A DNA stretch of 64,000 nucleotides from an uncultured Eubacteriaceae bacterium. GTDB taxonomy: Bacteria > Bacillota > Clostridia > Eubacteriales > Eubacteriaceae. The notes beneath the pieces are model-generated. The model was not told where the DNA came from. It saw only the letters and a program-made list of their open reading frames with translations, and searched no databases. Location: contig CAMBHL010000002.1 of NCBI GenBank assembly GCA_945867155.1, forward strand, positions 304,565 to 368,564, given 5' to 3'. The first letter of the stretch is position 1, and every line of letters starts with the position of its first letter. A program made the translations under genes and the position numbers. This document shows, piece by piece, positions 35,831 to 44,293 of the stretch.

Positions 35831-36541
35831 ATGAAGATTTATTGTGTGGAAGACGACAACAGCATCCGAGAATTGGTAGTCTACACGCTCAATCATTCAG
35901 GATTTGAGGCTCAGGGCTTTGAAAGCGCTGAGCCTTTTTGGAAAGCGATGGATGATGACAAGGAAGACGGCCCGGATTTGCTCCTGCTGGATATCATGCT
36001 GCCCGGACAGGACGGGCTTTCGATCTTAAAAGAGCTGCGGGCTTCAAGCCAGACGGCAGATCTGCCAGTGATCATGCTGACCGCCAAGGGCGAAGAAGTC
36101 GACAAGGTCATGGGTCTCGACGCTGGCGCAGACGATTACGTCGCCAAGCCCTTCGGCATGATGGAACTTCTGGCGCGGATCAAAGCTGTGGCCCGGCGCG
36201 CTGGAGTGAACCAGCACGAAGGGGAACAGGAACAGGCGCTGGTCAACGGCCCCATCGCCATTTATCCCAAGGCCCACATCGTCAAAGTCAGCGGCGAAAA
36301 CGTGCAGCTGACCCTGAAGGAGTACGACCTGCTGACGGTGCTCATGGAACACGCCGGCAACGTCATGACCCGGGATGCCCTTTTGACGGACATCTGGGGC
36401 TACGATTTTGACGGGGAAACCCGAACCGTGGACGTCCACGTGCGGACCCTGCGTCAGAAGCTCGGCAGCGCCCGGAAAATGATCGAAACCGTGCGGGGCG
36501 TCGGCTACCGTATGCATAAGGAAGAGAATTTTCAAAAATAA
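35831..36541 (+). CDS. OmpR-family response regulator (PhoB/PhoP-like)
   Basis: A 236-residue regulator. The receiver has acids in VEDDNS, phosphoacceptor Asp in LLLLDIMLPG near residue 55, Thr in VIMLTAKG and Lys in YVAKPF. The C-terminal winged helix shows DLLTVLMEHAGNVMTRDALL and VDVHVRTLRQKLG. Placed between phoU and the kinase gene and behind a Pho-box promoter, it is the probable activator of this operon. Confidence 0.92.
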   Translation: MKIYCVEDDNSIRELVVYTLNHSGFEAQGFESAEPFWKAMDDDKEDGPDLLLLDIMLPGQDGLSILKELRASSQTADLPVIMLTAKGEEVDKVMGLDAGADDYVAKPFGMMELLARIKAVARRAGVNQHEGEQEQALVNGPIAIYPKAHIVKVSGENVQLTLKEYDLLTVLMEHAGNVMTRDALLTDIWGYDFDGETRTVDVHVRTLRQKLGSARKMIETVRGVGYRMHKEENFQK

Positions 36542-36565
36542 TAACGCGAAAAAAGCAGGGAACCT

Positions 36566-38266
36566 ATGAAGAGAGAAAAAAGATTATCCCATAAGCTTTT
36601 TCAGAGCATTGCCTGGACGGCGGTGATCATTCTGGCAGCTGCCCTTGTGATCCTCATTCCGACGCTCTCGAAAAGCTTTTCGGATTCCAGAAAACATTAT
36701 TTAAAAGAAACCGCCCTGGTCGTGCGTCAGGCGATGAACCAGAATGCCGACAGCCGGATGGCTTATCTCAGGAAAGCCGGGAAAAAATCGAGCTTCCGGA
36801 TGACTTGGATTGCGAAGGACGGCAAGGTGCTCTACGACAACGAGGCCGACGTGTCCAAAATGGTCAACCACAAGAACCGGCCGGAAGTGAAAGCCGCCAT
36901 GAATCACGGCGAAGGCAGCGCCTCGCGGTTTTCAAAAACCCTGTCAGAATCGACAGACTACTGTGCGCTGCGCCTGAATGACGGCAGCGTCATCCGCCTG
37001 GCCCAGACCCGGCTGTCGGCCTTTGGCGTCTTCGGTCAGTCGGCCTCGATCATCGCCTTTTTAATCTGTGCGGTGGTGGCCATCGCTTTTTTCATGGCCG
37101 GTCAGGAAGCCAGATCCGTGGTGAATCCCATTATTAACCTCAACATCAAGGAACCCCTGGACAATGACACCTACGAAGAACTTCAGCCCCTGCTCCAGCG
37201 CCTGAACATCCAGCACCAGCATATCGAGCGCCAGTTTAAACTGCTTCAGAAACAGCAGAACGAACTCGAGGCGATCACCTCCTCCATGCGCGACGGCCTT
37301 GTGATCATCAGCCACACCGGGAAGGTCCTCAGCGTCAATGGTGCGGCGCGGCAGTTCTTCGGCCTGTACCAAGACCGCGATCCCAAGAACATGACCTATC
37401 TCCATCTGGATCACAACCTGGATTTCCTGAAGCTGATCCGCAAAGCGATGTCCGGGGAGTCCTCGGAAATGAACCGCAAGCGGGACGGCCGCTACTACCA
37501 GCTTATCGCCGGGCCCGGAGAAACAGACGGCGGCATCTACGGTGCGGTGCTGTTCATCATTGACGAAACCGATCGCCAGTCGGCGGAACGGCTGCGCCGG
37601 GAATTCACGGCAAACGTGTCCCACGAGCTCAAAACCCCGCTGACGTCGATCCTCGGCTACGCGGAAATCATCGGCAACGGCATCGCCGACCCCGACGATG
37701 TCCCGAAACTGTCCCAGAAAATCATCGAAGAGTCCAAACGTCTGTTAAAGCTCATCTCGGATATTTTAAGACTGTCCCAGCTCGACGAAATGGCCACCGA
37801 CGAAAAAATGGAACCGGTCGACCTCGCGAGCGTCTCGAAACAAGTTGTTCACGACCTCGAAGAAAAGGCGAGGAAAAACAACGTGTCCCTGGAAGTTTCC
37901 GGCAGCGCCGCGCCGATTCAGGGGATGGGCACGACTTTGTACGAAATGATCTACAACCTCGTCGACAACGCCATCGCCTACAACCGGAAAGACGGCTGGG
38001 TCAAAGTTGCGGTGTCTGAAGACGCCAAAGAGACCCGGGTCGCCATCTCGGATTCCGGCATCGGCATCGCTCTCGACGACCAGCCCCGGATTTACGAACG
38101 GTTTTTCCGGGCGGACCCGAGCCACAGCAAGGCGACCGGGGGGACCGGCCTCGGCCTGTCCATCGTCAAGCACGGCGCGATGATGCATCACGCGACCATC
38201 GACTTGGATTCGGAACTGGGCAAAGGTTCGACGTTTACGATCCGCTTCCCGAAAATGCCCGAATAA
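36566..38266 (+). CDS. Sensor histidine kinase (PhoR-like)
   Basis: The 566-residue kinase has an N-terminal membrane helix (about 16-33), an extracytoplasmic domain, a second helix near 165-183, a PAS-like region (MRDGLVIISHTGKVLSVNG) and the kinase core: H-box in FTANVSHELKTPLTS, N-box NLVDNAIAYN, G1 DSGIGIALDDQ, F-box and G2 GGTGLGLSIVK. It would phosphorylate the adjacent regulator under phosphate limitation. It follows the regulator by 24 bases and ends at a terminator. Confidence 0.92.
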   Translation: MKREKRLSHKLFQSIAWTAVIILAAALVILIPTLSKSFSDSRKHYLKETALVVRQAMNQNADSRMAYLRKAGKKSSFRMTWIAKDGKVLYDNEADVSKMVNHKNRPEVKAAMNHGEGSASRFSKTLSESTDYCALRLNDGSVIRLAQTRLSAFGVFGQSASIIAFLICAVVAIAFFMAGQEARSVVNPIINLNIKEPLDNDTYEELQPLLQRLNIQHQHIERQFKLLQKQQNELEAITSSMRDGLVIISHTGKVLSVNGAARQFFGLYQDRDPKNMTYLHLDHNLDFLKLIRKAMSGESSEMNRKRDGRYYQLIAGPGETDGGIYGAVLFIIDETDRQSAERLRREFTANVSHELKTPLTSILGYAEIIGNGIADPDDVPKLSQKIIEESKRLLKLISDILRLSQLDEMATDEKMEPVDLASVSKQVVHDLEEKARKNNVSLEVSGSAAPIQGMGTTLYEMIYNLVDNAIAYNRKDGWVKVAVSEDAKETRVAISDSGIGIALDDQPRIYERFFRADPSHSKATGGTGLGLSIVKHGAMMHHATIDLDSELGKGSTFTIRFPKMPE

Positions 38267-38291
38267 AACTCATCATTTTGACGCTTCTTCA

Positions 38292-38322
38292 TAACGTCCT
38301 CATTTGAGGACGTTATTTTTTT
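38292..38322 (+). terminator. Rho-independent terminator after the pst/pho operon
   Basis: AACGTCCTCA and TGAGGACGTT form a perfect 10-bp stem with a two-base gap, followed by ATTTTTTT. Confidence 0.9.
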
Positions 38323-38331
38323 AAAAAAAGC

Positions 38332-38378
38332 TTGACAATAAGGACAGAACCCTTTATTGTATTAATATACTAATACAG
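38332..38378 (+). promoter_or_regulatory. Promoter and operator of the GntR-ABC operon
   Basis: TTGACA 38332-38337 and TATTGT 38355-38360, spacer 17. A 20-bp dyad with arms TGTATTA and TAATACA (38359-38378) overlaps the -10 region and transcription start, the expected place for autorepression by the encoded regulator. Confidence 0.75.
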
Positions 38379-38416
38379 ATAAACAAATCACGATGAGAGC
38401 GAAAGGAGGGTGCGAA

Positions 38417-38836
38417 GTGAAATGGCACATTGACGTTCATCAGCCGATTTATCCTCAGCTGCTCCGCCAAATCGAGCGGCGCATTCTAGCCGGGGAGTAT
38501 CAGCCCGGAGAGAAGCTCAAATCCGTCCGGGATCTGGCGGAAGAAGCTGGGGTCAACCCCAACACCATGCAGCGGGCGATGCGCGATTTGGAGCAGTCCG
38601 GCCTGGTCCACGCCAGGCGAACCCTGGGGCGGTTTGTGACCGAGGACACAGCGCTGATTGCGAAAAACCGGCACAAACTGGCAGAGAAGACGATGCAGAC
38701 TTTTTTGATCCAGATGAAGGAAATGGGCTTTTCGTCAGAACAGGCGATCGATCAGCTTCGGCTTTTTATTCAGGATCGCGAACAGCCGTCAGACGGCGGA
38801 GAAGAAAAATCATTAGAAGGAGAAAACCATGAGTGA
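38417..38836 (+). CDS. GntR family transcriptional regulator, YtrA type
   Basis: A short GntR regulator of 139 residues: winged-helix PIYPQLLRQIERRILAGEYQ, KLKSVRDLAEEAGVNPNTMQ, and a small C-terminal helical extension instead of a large effector domain, as in YtrA. GTG 38417 lies 6 bases after AAAGGAGGG; the upstream ATG 38393 has no site. It probably represses its own operon through the dyad over the promoter. The stop overlaps the ATPase gene start. Confidence 0.88.
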   Translation: MKWHIDVHQPIYPQLLRQIERRILAGEYQPGEKLKSVRDLAEEAGVNPNTMQRAMRDLEQSGLVHARRTLGRFVTEDTALIAKNRHKLAEKTMQTFLIQMKEMGFSSEQAIDQLRLFIQDREQPSDGGEEKSLEGENHE

Positions 38837-39527
38837 AATCTTAAACTGCAGGGGACTGACCAAGCGCTACAGCGGGAAGCTGGCGCTGGATCACCTGGAT
38901 CTCTCCCTTGAAAGCGGGAGAGTCGTCGGTCTTTTGGGGCCAAACGGCAGCGGCAAAACGACGCTTCTTAAAATTGCGGCGGGGCTCTTGACTCCGACCT
39001 CGGGCAGCCTGCTCATCGACGGGAAAGAACCGGGAAAAGCGACGAAGGCGGCCGTCTCTTATCTGCCGGACCGGCAGGCCGTGGCACCGGAGATGCGGGT
39101 CGCGGCGCTGATTCAAAAATTTTCGGATTTCTTCACCGATTTTGATGCCGGCCAGGCGGAAACCCTGCTCAAAGACATGGCCATCGATTTAAACCTCAGG
39201 ATGAAGGAAATGTCCAAGGGGATGGCGGACAAGGTCCAGATCGTCCTCGCCATGAGCCGGAAGGCCCGGCTGTATTTATTAGACGAACCCATCGGCGGGG
39301 TTGATCCTGCGGCCCGGGAACGGATTTTAAAAACCATCATCGCCAACTACAATCCCGAAGCCACGGTGGTCATCGCCACCCACCTCATCACCGACGTGGA
39401 ACCGGTCCTCGACGACATCGTCTTCCTCAAAGACGGCCAGGCGGTCCTTCATCAGGATGCCGAAACCCTTCGGGAAAAATACGACGAATCGGTGGATGAA
39501 AGATTCAAGGAGGTGTTCTCATGTTAG
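38829..39527 (+). CDS. ABC transporter ATP-binding protein of the YtrB type
   Basis: A 232-residue ATPase with Walker A GPNGSGKTTLLK, a divergent signature MSKGMADKVQIVLAMSR and Walker B LYLLDEPIGGVDP. The SKGM form of the signature is common in GntR-linked ABC systems that respond to cell-wall-active agents or membrane stress. It pairs with the permease encoded next, whose start overlaps its stop. Confidence 0.88.
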   Translation: MSEILNCRGLTKRYSGKLALDHLDLSLESGRVVGLLGPNGSGKTTLLKIAAGLLTPTSGSLLIDGKEPGKATKAAVSYLPDRQAVAPEMRVAALIQKFSDFFTDFDAGQAETLLKDMAIDLNLRMKEMSKGMADKVQIVLAMSRKARLYLLDEPIGGVDPAARERILKTIIANYNPEATVVIATHLITDVEPVLDDIVFLKDGQAVLHQDAETLREKYDESVDERFKEVFSC

Positions 39528-40300
39528 GCAAACTCATGAAATACGAATTCAAGGAAACGTGGATGCCCATGGTGATCGCCTTCGGGCTGCTGTGCATCCT
39601 CGGCGGCATTGGTGCCATTGCCATGCACGTCTCGCCCCAGGCCGCCGTGTCTGAAATCTTCACGGCGGTGTACGTCATCGCCCTGATCGTCGTGGGGGTC
39701 CTCGTGCTCGTGTGGATCGTCAAGCGGTTTTACGACAATCTGCTTTCAAGACAGGGCTATCTCACGATGACATTTCCGGCCAATGCCTGGGAACAGGTCG
39801 GCGCGAAACTCCTCACCGGGCTCATCTGGATGATCGCGACGACGGCTGTGATGCTGATTTCCCTGAGCTTCTTCTTCATTGGCAGCGAAGTCTTCAATTT
39901 TTCGAGCATGACCAGCGCCGAATGGGATACCCTGTGGCAGATGTTTCACCAGTATCACATCGGGGCCCTGCTCTTCGATATGGGTCTCAGCGTGGTGGTG
40001 AGCATCGCCACCGGGCTCCTGACTTTCTATTTCGCCATGGCCGTGGGCCAGTTGGTGAACCGCCACCGTAAGCTTTTGTCCGTCGGCGTGTGGGTCGCCC
40101 TCATGGTCGTCATTCAGATTCTGGGCATTCGGTTTGTTCTCCTCATGAGCAATCTCGGCGCCGGCTGGGGGACGGTGAACCTGGACATTTTTAACGCGGG
40201 CAGCTATATTCTGCTGTCGACTGCGGCGGAGGCCATCATTGGCGCCCTGCTTTATATCGGAACGGCGTGGCTGCTCGACCGCCATCTGAATCTGGAATAA
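39521..40300 (+). CDS. ABC transporter permease of the GntR-ABC operon
   Basis: A 259-residue protein with six hydrophobic helices, beginning MLGKLMKYEFKETWMPMVIA, typical of ABC-2 type permeases in YtrA operons. It overlaps the ATPase gene by 7 bases. Likely an export or stress-response pump; substrate unknown. A terminator follows. Confidence 0.8.
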   Translation: MLGKLMKYEFKETWMPMVIAFGLLCILGGIGAIAMHVSPQAAVSEIFTAVYVIALIVVGVLVLVWIVKRFYDNLLSRQGYLTMTFPANAWEQVGAKLLTGLIWMIATTAVMLISLSFFFIGSEVFNFSSMTSAEWDTLWQMFHQYHIGALLFDMGLSVVVSIATGLLTFYFAMAVGQLVNRHRKLLSVGVWVALMVVIQILGIRFVLLMSNLGAGWGTVNLDIFNAGSYILLSTAAEAIIGALLYIGTAWLLDRHLNLE

Positions 40301-40318
40301 AAGCAATCCATTTCAATA

Positions 40319-40346
40319 AACCAGCGGGGTTCCCGCTGGTTTTTTA
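40319..40346 (+). terminator. Rho-independent terminator after the GntR-ABC operon
   Basis: AACCAGCGGG and CCCGCTGGTT form a 10-bp stem with a short loop and a following T-run. Confidence 0.9.
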
Positions 40347-40392
40347 TGTTATACTGAACACATGAATTTAACCAAGAAAGAGAGGAAAAACG

Positions 40393-40815
40393 GTGATTCT
40401 CGTGATGTTTCTCGACATGAAAAACGGCATGGCCTTTAACCACCGCCGCCAGACCCGGGACCGGGCCGTGATCGAACGGCTCCTCGCAAAGTTTCCCGGG
40501 AAATGTTTCTGGGGCGACGAAAAGACGAAGACCTTGTTTGACAATTTTGATCAGGCGGTTTTTAAGGCCGATCCGGATTTTTTGAACAAGGCCGACGCCG
40601 GCGACGTCGCCGTGGCGGAATTTGCCCCTTCGGATCAGCTGACCGCTGTCGACAAGCGCATCGAACAGCTCGTGATCTACCGCTGGGACAAGGTGTACCC
40701 GGCGGATCTGGTCTGCACTTACTCCCTTGTGAAAGCGGGCTGGAATCTGACGGAGCAGCAGGAATTTGAAGGCCACTCCCACGAAAAAATCACCGAAGAG
40801 GTGTACCACAGATGA
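40393..40815 (+). CDS. Conserved hypothetical protein
   Basis: A 140-residue soluble protein starting at GTG 40393 (AGAGG upstream). It has the blocks MKNGMAFNHRRQTRDRAVIE near the start, YRWDKVYPADL and FEGHSHEKITEEVYHR at the end, which look like a conserved clostridial family, but I cannot assign a function. The last four bases overlap the nuclease gene start (ATGA), so the two are coexpressed. Confidence 0.7.
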   Translation: MILVMFLDMKNGMAFNHRRQTRDRAVIERLLAKFPGKCFWGDEKTKTLFDNFDQAVFKADPDFLNKADAGDVAVAEFAPSDQLTAVDKRIEQLVIYRWDKVYPADLVCTYSLVKAGWNLTEQQEFEGHSHEKITEEVYHR

Positions 40816-41825
40816 AACAGCAAAAACTTAAGCGTTGGCGCCGCTTGCTCGCCGGGGTGATCCTCGGCGCAGTGCTGGCCCTGACTGGCTGCAGCACCAG
40901 CTCGGTTAAAAGCGTCAAAAGCAAGATCAAGAATCCGGTCACGAAAAAGACCACGACGGTCCAGGCCTCAACGGCGTCGGATCTGTCCCAGATTCCAGCC
41001 TATTCGGGCAGTGCCTACGTCGCTCTAAACGACAACAAGCCGAACTTCACTGATTCGGATTTGACGACGAAGTCCTACGAACACTACAGCGATCTGGACA
41101 GCCTCGGCCGCTGCGGGGTGGCCATGGCCTGTGTGGGCAAGGACACAATGCCGAAATCCGGCGAACAGCGGGGGAGCATCAGCAGCGTCACGCCGACCGG
41201 CTGGCACAACGCCCGGTACGACTTTGTCGACGGCAAGATGGTGTACAACCGCTGCCACCTCATTGCCCACCAGCTCACCGACGAAAACGCCAACGAAAAA
41301 AACCTGATCACCGGCACCCGGAGCCTCAACATCGACGGGATGCTGCCCTTTGAAAACATGGTGGCCGACTACGTCAAAGAAACTGGCAACCACGTCATCT
41401 ACCGGGTGACTCCGATTTTTCAGGGCAGTGAACTCGTGGCCCGGGGCGTTCAGATGGAAGGGGAATCCGTCGAAGACAAAGGCGAAGGGGTCCTGTTCAA
41501 CGTCTACTGCTACAACGTGGAACCCGGAGTGACCATCGATTACGCAACGGGCTACACCCAGGCGGACGGCACCAAAGGCAGTACCGGTTCATCAAACAGC
41601 ACGTCATCGGGCAGCTCCACTTCAACGGCCTCAAGCAGCACGAACACCAGCAGCCAGGACGACACAGTTCAAACTTACGTCCTCAACACGAACAACCATA
41701 AGTTTCACAAGCCGGACTGCACGGCGGTTTCCCACATGGCCGACAAAAACAAGCAGACCGTCAATGCGAAGCGTTCGGATCTCATCAGCCAGGGCTATAC
41801 CGCCTGCGGCATCTGCAAACCCTAA
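40812..41825 (+). CDS. DNA/RNA non-specific endonuclease lipoprotein with C-terminal Ada-like zinc domain
   Basis: The 337-residue protein has a basic N-terminus, a membrane helix and lipobox ending at TGCS, then a beta-beta-alpha-metal nuclease domain like competence nucleases: PTGWHNARYDFVDGKMVYN, the catalytic NRCHLIAHQL, and NLITGTRSLNIDGMLPFEN. A Ser/Thr-rich linker (about 255-285) leads to a small domain (YVLNTNNHKFHKPDCTAV to YTACGICKP) that resembles the Ada-type zinc-binding module by its Cys/His pattern. It probably degrades DNA at the outer face of the membrane for nutrition or uptake. Confidence 0.85.
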   Translation: MKQQKLKRWRRLLAGVILGAVLALTGCSTSSVKSVKSKIKNPVTKKTTTVQASTASDLSQIPAYSGSAYVALNDNKPNFTDSDLTTKSYEHYSDLDSLGRCGVAMACVGKDTMPKSGEQRGSISSVTPTGWHNARYDFVDGKMVYNRCHLIAHQLTDENANEKNLITGTRSLNIDGMLPFENMVADYVKETGNHVIYRVTPIFQGSELVARGVQMEGESVEDKGEGVLFNVYCYNVEPGVTIDYATGYTQADGTKGSTGSSNSTSSGSSTSTASSSTNTSSQDDTVQTYVLNTNNHKFHKPDCTAVSHMADKNKQTVNAKRSDLISQGYTACGICKP

Positions 41826-41846
41826 TCGGCATCGGAAGGAGTCAGC

Positions 41847-43544
41847 ATGAAGACAGAAAAAGCGAAACGCACGTGTATTTTGGGCATTGACACCGGCGGC
41901 ACGACCACCGACGCGGTGCTCTACGATCCTGAGACCGCTGCCGTCGTGGCCAAGGGCATGGCCCCGACCACCCGGCAGGATCTCAAAAACGGGATTCACC
42001 AGAGCATGGACGGCCTGCGGCCCGTTGACGGCGCCGATCTGCACGCCGTCGAAATTGACAAGGTGGTGCTGTCCACGACGCTGGCGACCAACGCCATCGT
42101 CGAAGGTCAGGGCCGGCCCACAGGGCTGATCTTAATCGGTTCCCGCCCCAAAGGGGAGCTGCCGACGGACCAGGTGGTCCAGGTCGCCGGCAAAATCAAC
42201 ATCAAAGGCCGGGAAACGGAACCCGTCGACCCCGACGAGATCGAGGCAGCGGTGGTGGCCCTTTTGCCGAAGGTCGAAGCCATGGCTGTTTCCGGCATGA
42301 TGAGCGTGCGCAACAACGCCCACGAACTGGCGGTGAAAAAGGCGATCCGCTGTCATTCGGCGATGCCCGTGGTCTGCGGCCACGAACTTTCGTCTCAGCT
42401 CGGCTACCACGACCGGACGGTGACGACGGTGCTCAACGCGAGCCTGATTCCGATCATCCAGAACTTCGCCCAGGCCGTCCGGGAAGCCATGGACGAACGG
42501 GGCATCACCGCGCCGGTGTATCTCGTCAAAGGGGACGGCGCCCTGGCGAGCCTCGCCACCATTTCGGAAAAGCCCATCGAGACCATTTTGTCCGGGCCGG
42601 CGGCGAGCATCCTCGGCGCCATGACTTTGGCGGACACCGACAGCGGCATTGTCGCGGACATGGGCGGCACCACCACGGACACCGGCGTGGTGCGCCATCA
42701 TCAGCTGACCCTGTCGCCCGTGGGGGCCAAAGTGGGCAAATGGCAGACCCAGGTGGATTCGGCGAAGCTGTCCACCTTCGGTCTCGGCGGCGACACGGAA
42801 ATCTATCCGGACGAAGGCCGGCCGGTGCTCACGGAACACCGGGTGGCGCCGGCCTGCCGGGGCGGCGAAGCGGAAAATTTAACCCCGACGGATCTCCTGT
42901 GCGCCGAAGGGAGCCTGACCCGGTGGGACACCGCCGCGTCTCAGCACGCCCTGGCCTTTCAGAGCCGCCGGGCGGGGCTGTCTTCCGAGGAGTATCTGCA
43001 ACAGGCCAAGGCCCTCGTCCTCGAGCGCATCCGAAAGCGGGTCTTTGAAGAACCGGACTATCAGAGTGAAGGCGACCGGGATCTGCCGGTGATCGCCATC
43101 GGTGCGCCGGCCAAAACCTGGTACACCTTGATGGAAGAACAGGGTGGTCTCGGACGGCCCGTCGTCGTGCCGCCCCATTTCGAAGTGGCCAACGCCGTCG
43201 GCGCGGCGACCGCCGCCATCGAAGAACGGGTGAGCGCCCTGGTCCGGCCCGACGAAGCGGAAGAAGGCTACGTGGCCCACGTGGAAGGTCAGTCTGAATT
43301 CTTTAAAGACAAGGACGAAGCTGTGGCCTTTGCCAAGGTCAAGGCCGGGGAAATTGCCCAGAAGCGGGCCGAAGCTCAGGGTCCAGAAGCCATCCACACC
43401 GAGGTTTCGGACAAAGACATCAAGCAGAAAATCGGCTGGCGCTGGCATTACGTGGAAACCCAGGTCCGCGCCGTGGCCCGGTCCGGGCAGCTCAAATTGG
43501 TGGAAGAGGCGGAAAAACCGGCTTTTGAAAAGCATTTTGACTGA
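41847..43544 (+). CDS. Hydantoinase/oxoprolinase A-type protein
   Basis: A 565-residue protein of the HyuA family: N-terminal ILGIDTGGTTTDAVLYD nucleotide-binding loop, LATNAIVEGQGRPTG, a second phosphate loop in VADMGGTTTDTGVV, and LSGPAASILGAM. Such proteins use ATP to open cyclic amides (hydantoins, 5-oxoproline) or prepare carboxylations, usually with a HyuB partner. No HyuB gene is present here. The C-terminal 100 residues differ from the standard domain and are charged. It sits directly before the serine dehydratase genes; its role there is unclear. Confidence 0.8.
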   Translation: MKTEKAKRTCILGIDTGGTTTDAVLYDPETAAVVAKGMAPTTRQDLKNGIHQSMDGLRPVDGADLHAVEIDKVVLSTTLATNAIVEGQGRPTGLILIGSRPKGELPTDQVVQVAGKINIKGRETEPVDPDEIEAAVVALLPKVEAMAVSGMMSVRNNAHELAVKKAIRCHSAMPVVCGHELSSQLGYHDRTVTTVLNASLIPIIQNFAQAVREAMDERGITAPVYLVKGDGALASLATISEKPIETILSGPAASILGAMTLADTDSGIVADMGGTTTDTGVVRHHQLTLSPVGAKVGKWQTQVDSAKLSTFGLGGDTEIYPDEGRPVLTEHRVAPACRGGEAENLTPTDLLCAEGSLTRWDTAASQHALAFQSRRAGLSSEEYLQQAKALVLERIRKRVFEEPDYQSEGDRDLPVIAIGAPAKTWYTLMEEQGGLGRPVVVPPHFEVANAVGAATAAIEERVSALVRPDEAEEGYVAHVEGQSEFFKDKDEAVAFAKVKAGEIAQKRAEAQGPEAIHTEVSDKDIKQKIGWRWHYVETQVRAVARSGQLKLVEEAEKPAFEKHFD

Positions 43545-43579
43545 CCTGCTCAGTTTATACAACAGGAGGGAAAAACAGC

Positions 43580-44293
43580 ATGAACGTAATGGATGTGATT
43601 GGGCCGGTGATGGTCGGCCCCTCGAGTTCCCACACCGCCGGCGCGGTGCGGATCGGCAAGGTGAGCCGGCGGCTCCTCGGTGAAAACGTGGCGAAGGCCC
43701 ACATCGGGCTATACGGCTCGTTTTTAGCCACTGGGCGGGGACACGGCACCGACAAGGCGTTGATCGCTGGACTCCTCGGGATGGATGTGGACGATATGGG
43801 GATTCCAGATGCTTTCGACATCGCACGCACGATTGGCTTGGACTTTGATTTCTACGAAGCAGATCTCGGGGATGACGCCCACCCCAACTCGGCGAAGCTG
43901 GAGCTCACCGGCGTCACCGGCAAGAGCCTGGAAATCGTCGCCTCGTCCATTGGCGGCGGGCGGATCGTGATTCAGGAGCTGGATCATCTGACGGCCAACT
44001 TCTCTGGGGATTACCCGACGCTCATCGTCCACAATCTCGACCAGCCGGGGCACGTTTCGGAAGTCACGTCCATGCTGGCCCACAAATCGGTCAACATCGC
44101 GACCATGCAGCTGTACCGGGACGGCCGGGGCGGCCACGCGGTCATGGTTCTGGAATGCGACCAGGAAGTGCCCGCCAGCGCGCTGGTGTGGCTGAAGAAG
44201 CTCGAAGGGGTCGAAAAAGTCACCTATTTGAGCCTGCTCGAAGACATCGCGGACGACCGCATTGCACATCACAAAGGAGGACAACATGCTTGA
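43580..44293 (+). CDS. sdaAB: L-serine dehydratase, iron-sulfur-dependent, beta subunit
   Basis: A 237-residue subunit beginning VMDVIGPVMVGPSSSHTAGA, the SdaAB hallmark, with a C-terminal ACT domain (LIVHNLDQPGHVSEVTSML). With the alpha subunit it deaminates serine to pyruvate and ammonia. AGGAGGG precedes the ATG. Its 3' end overlaps the alpha gene start by 8 bases. Confidence 0.95.
   Translation: MNVMDVIGPVMVGPSSSHTAGAVRIGKVSRRLLGENVAKAHIGLYGSFLATGRGHGTDKALIAGLLGMDVDDMGIPDAFDIARTIGLDFDFYEADLGDDAHPNSAKLELTGVTGKSLEIVASSIGGGRIVIQELDHLTANFSGDYPTLIVHNLDQPGHVSEVTSMLAHKSVNIATMQLYRDGRGGHAVMVLECDQEVPASALVWLKKLEGVEKVTYLSLLEDIADDRIAHHKGGQHA

Noticed and set aside
42879..43826. Long open frame antisense to the HyuA-type and sdaAB genes (315 codons)
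   Set aside because: It spans two well-supported genes on the opposite strand, has biased His/Arg/Gly-rich composition and no family match; a shadow of strong codon bias.
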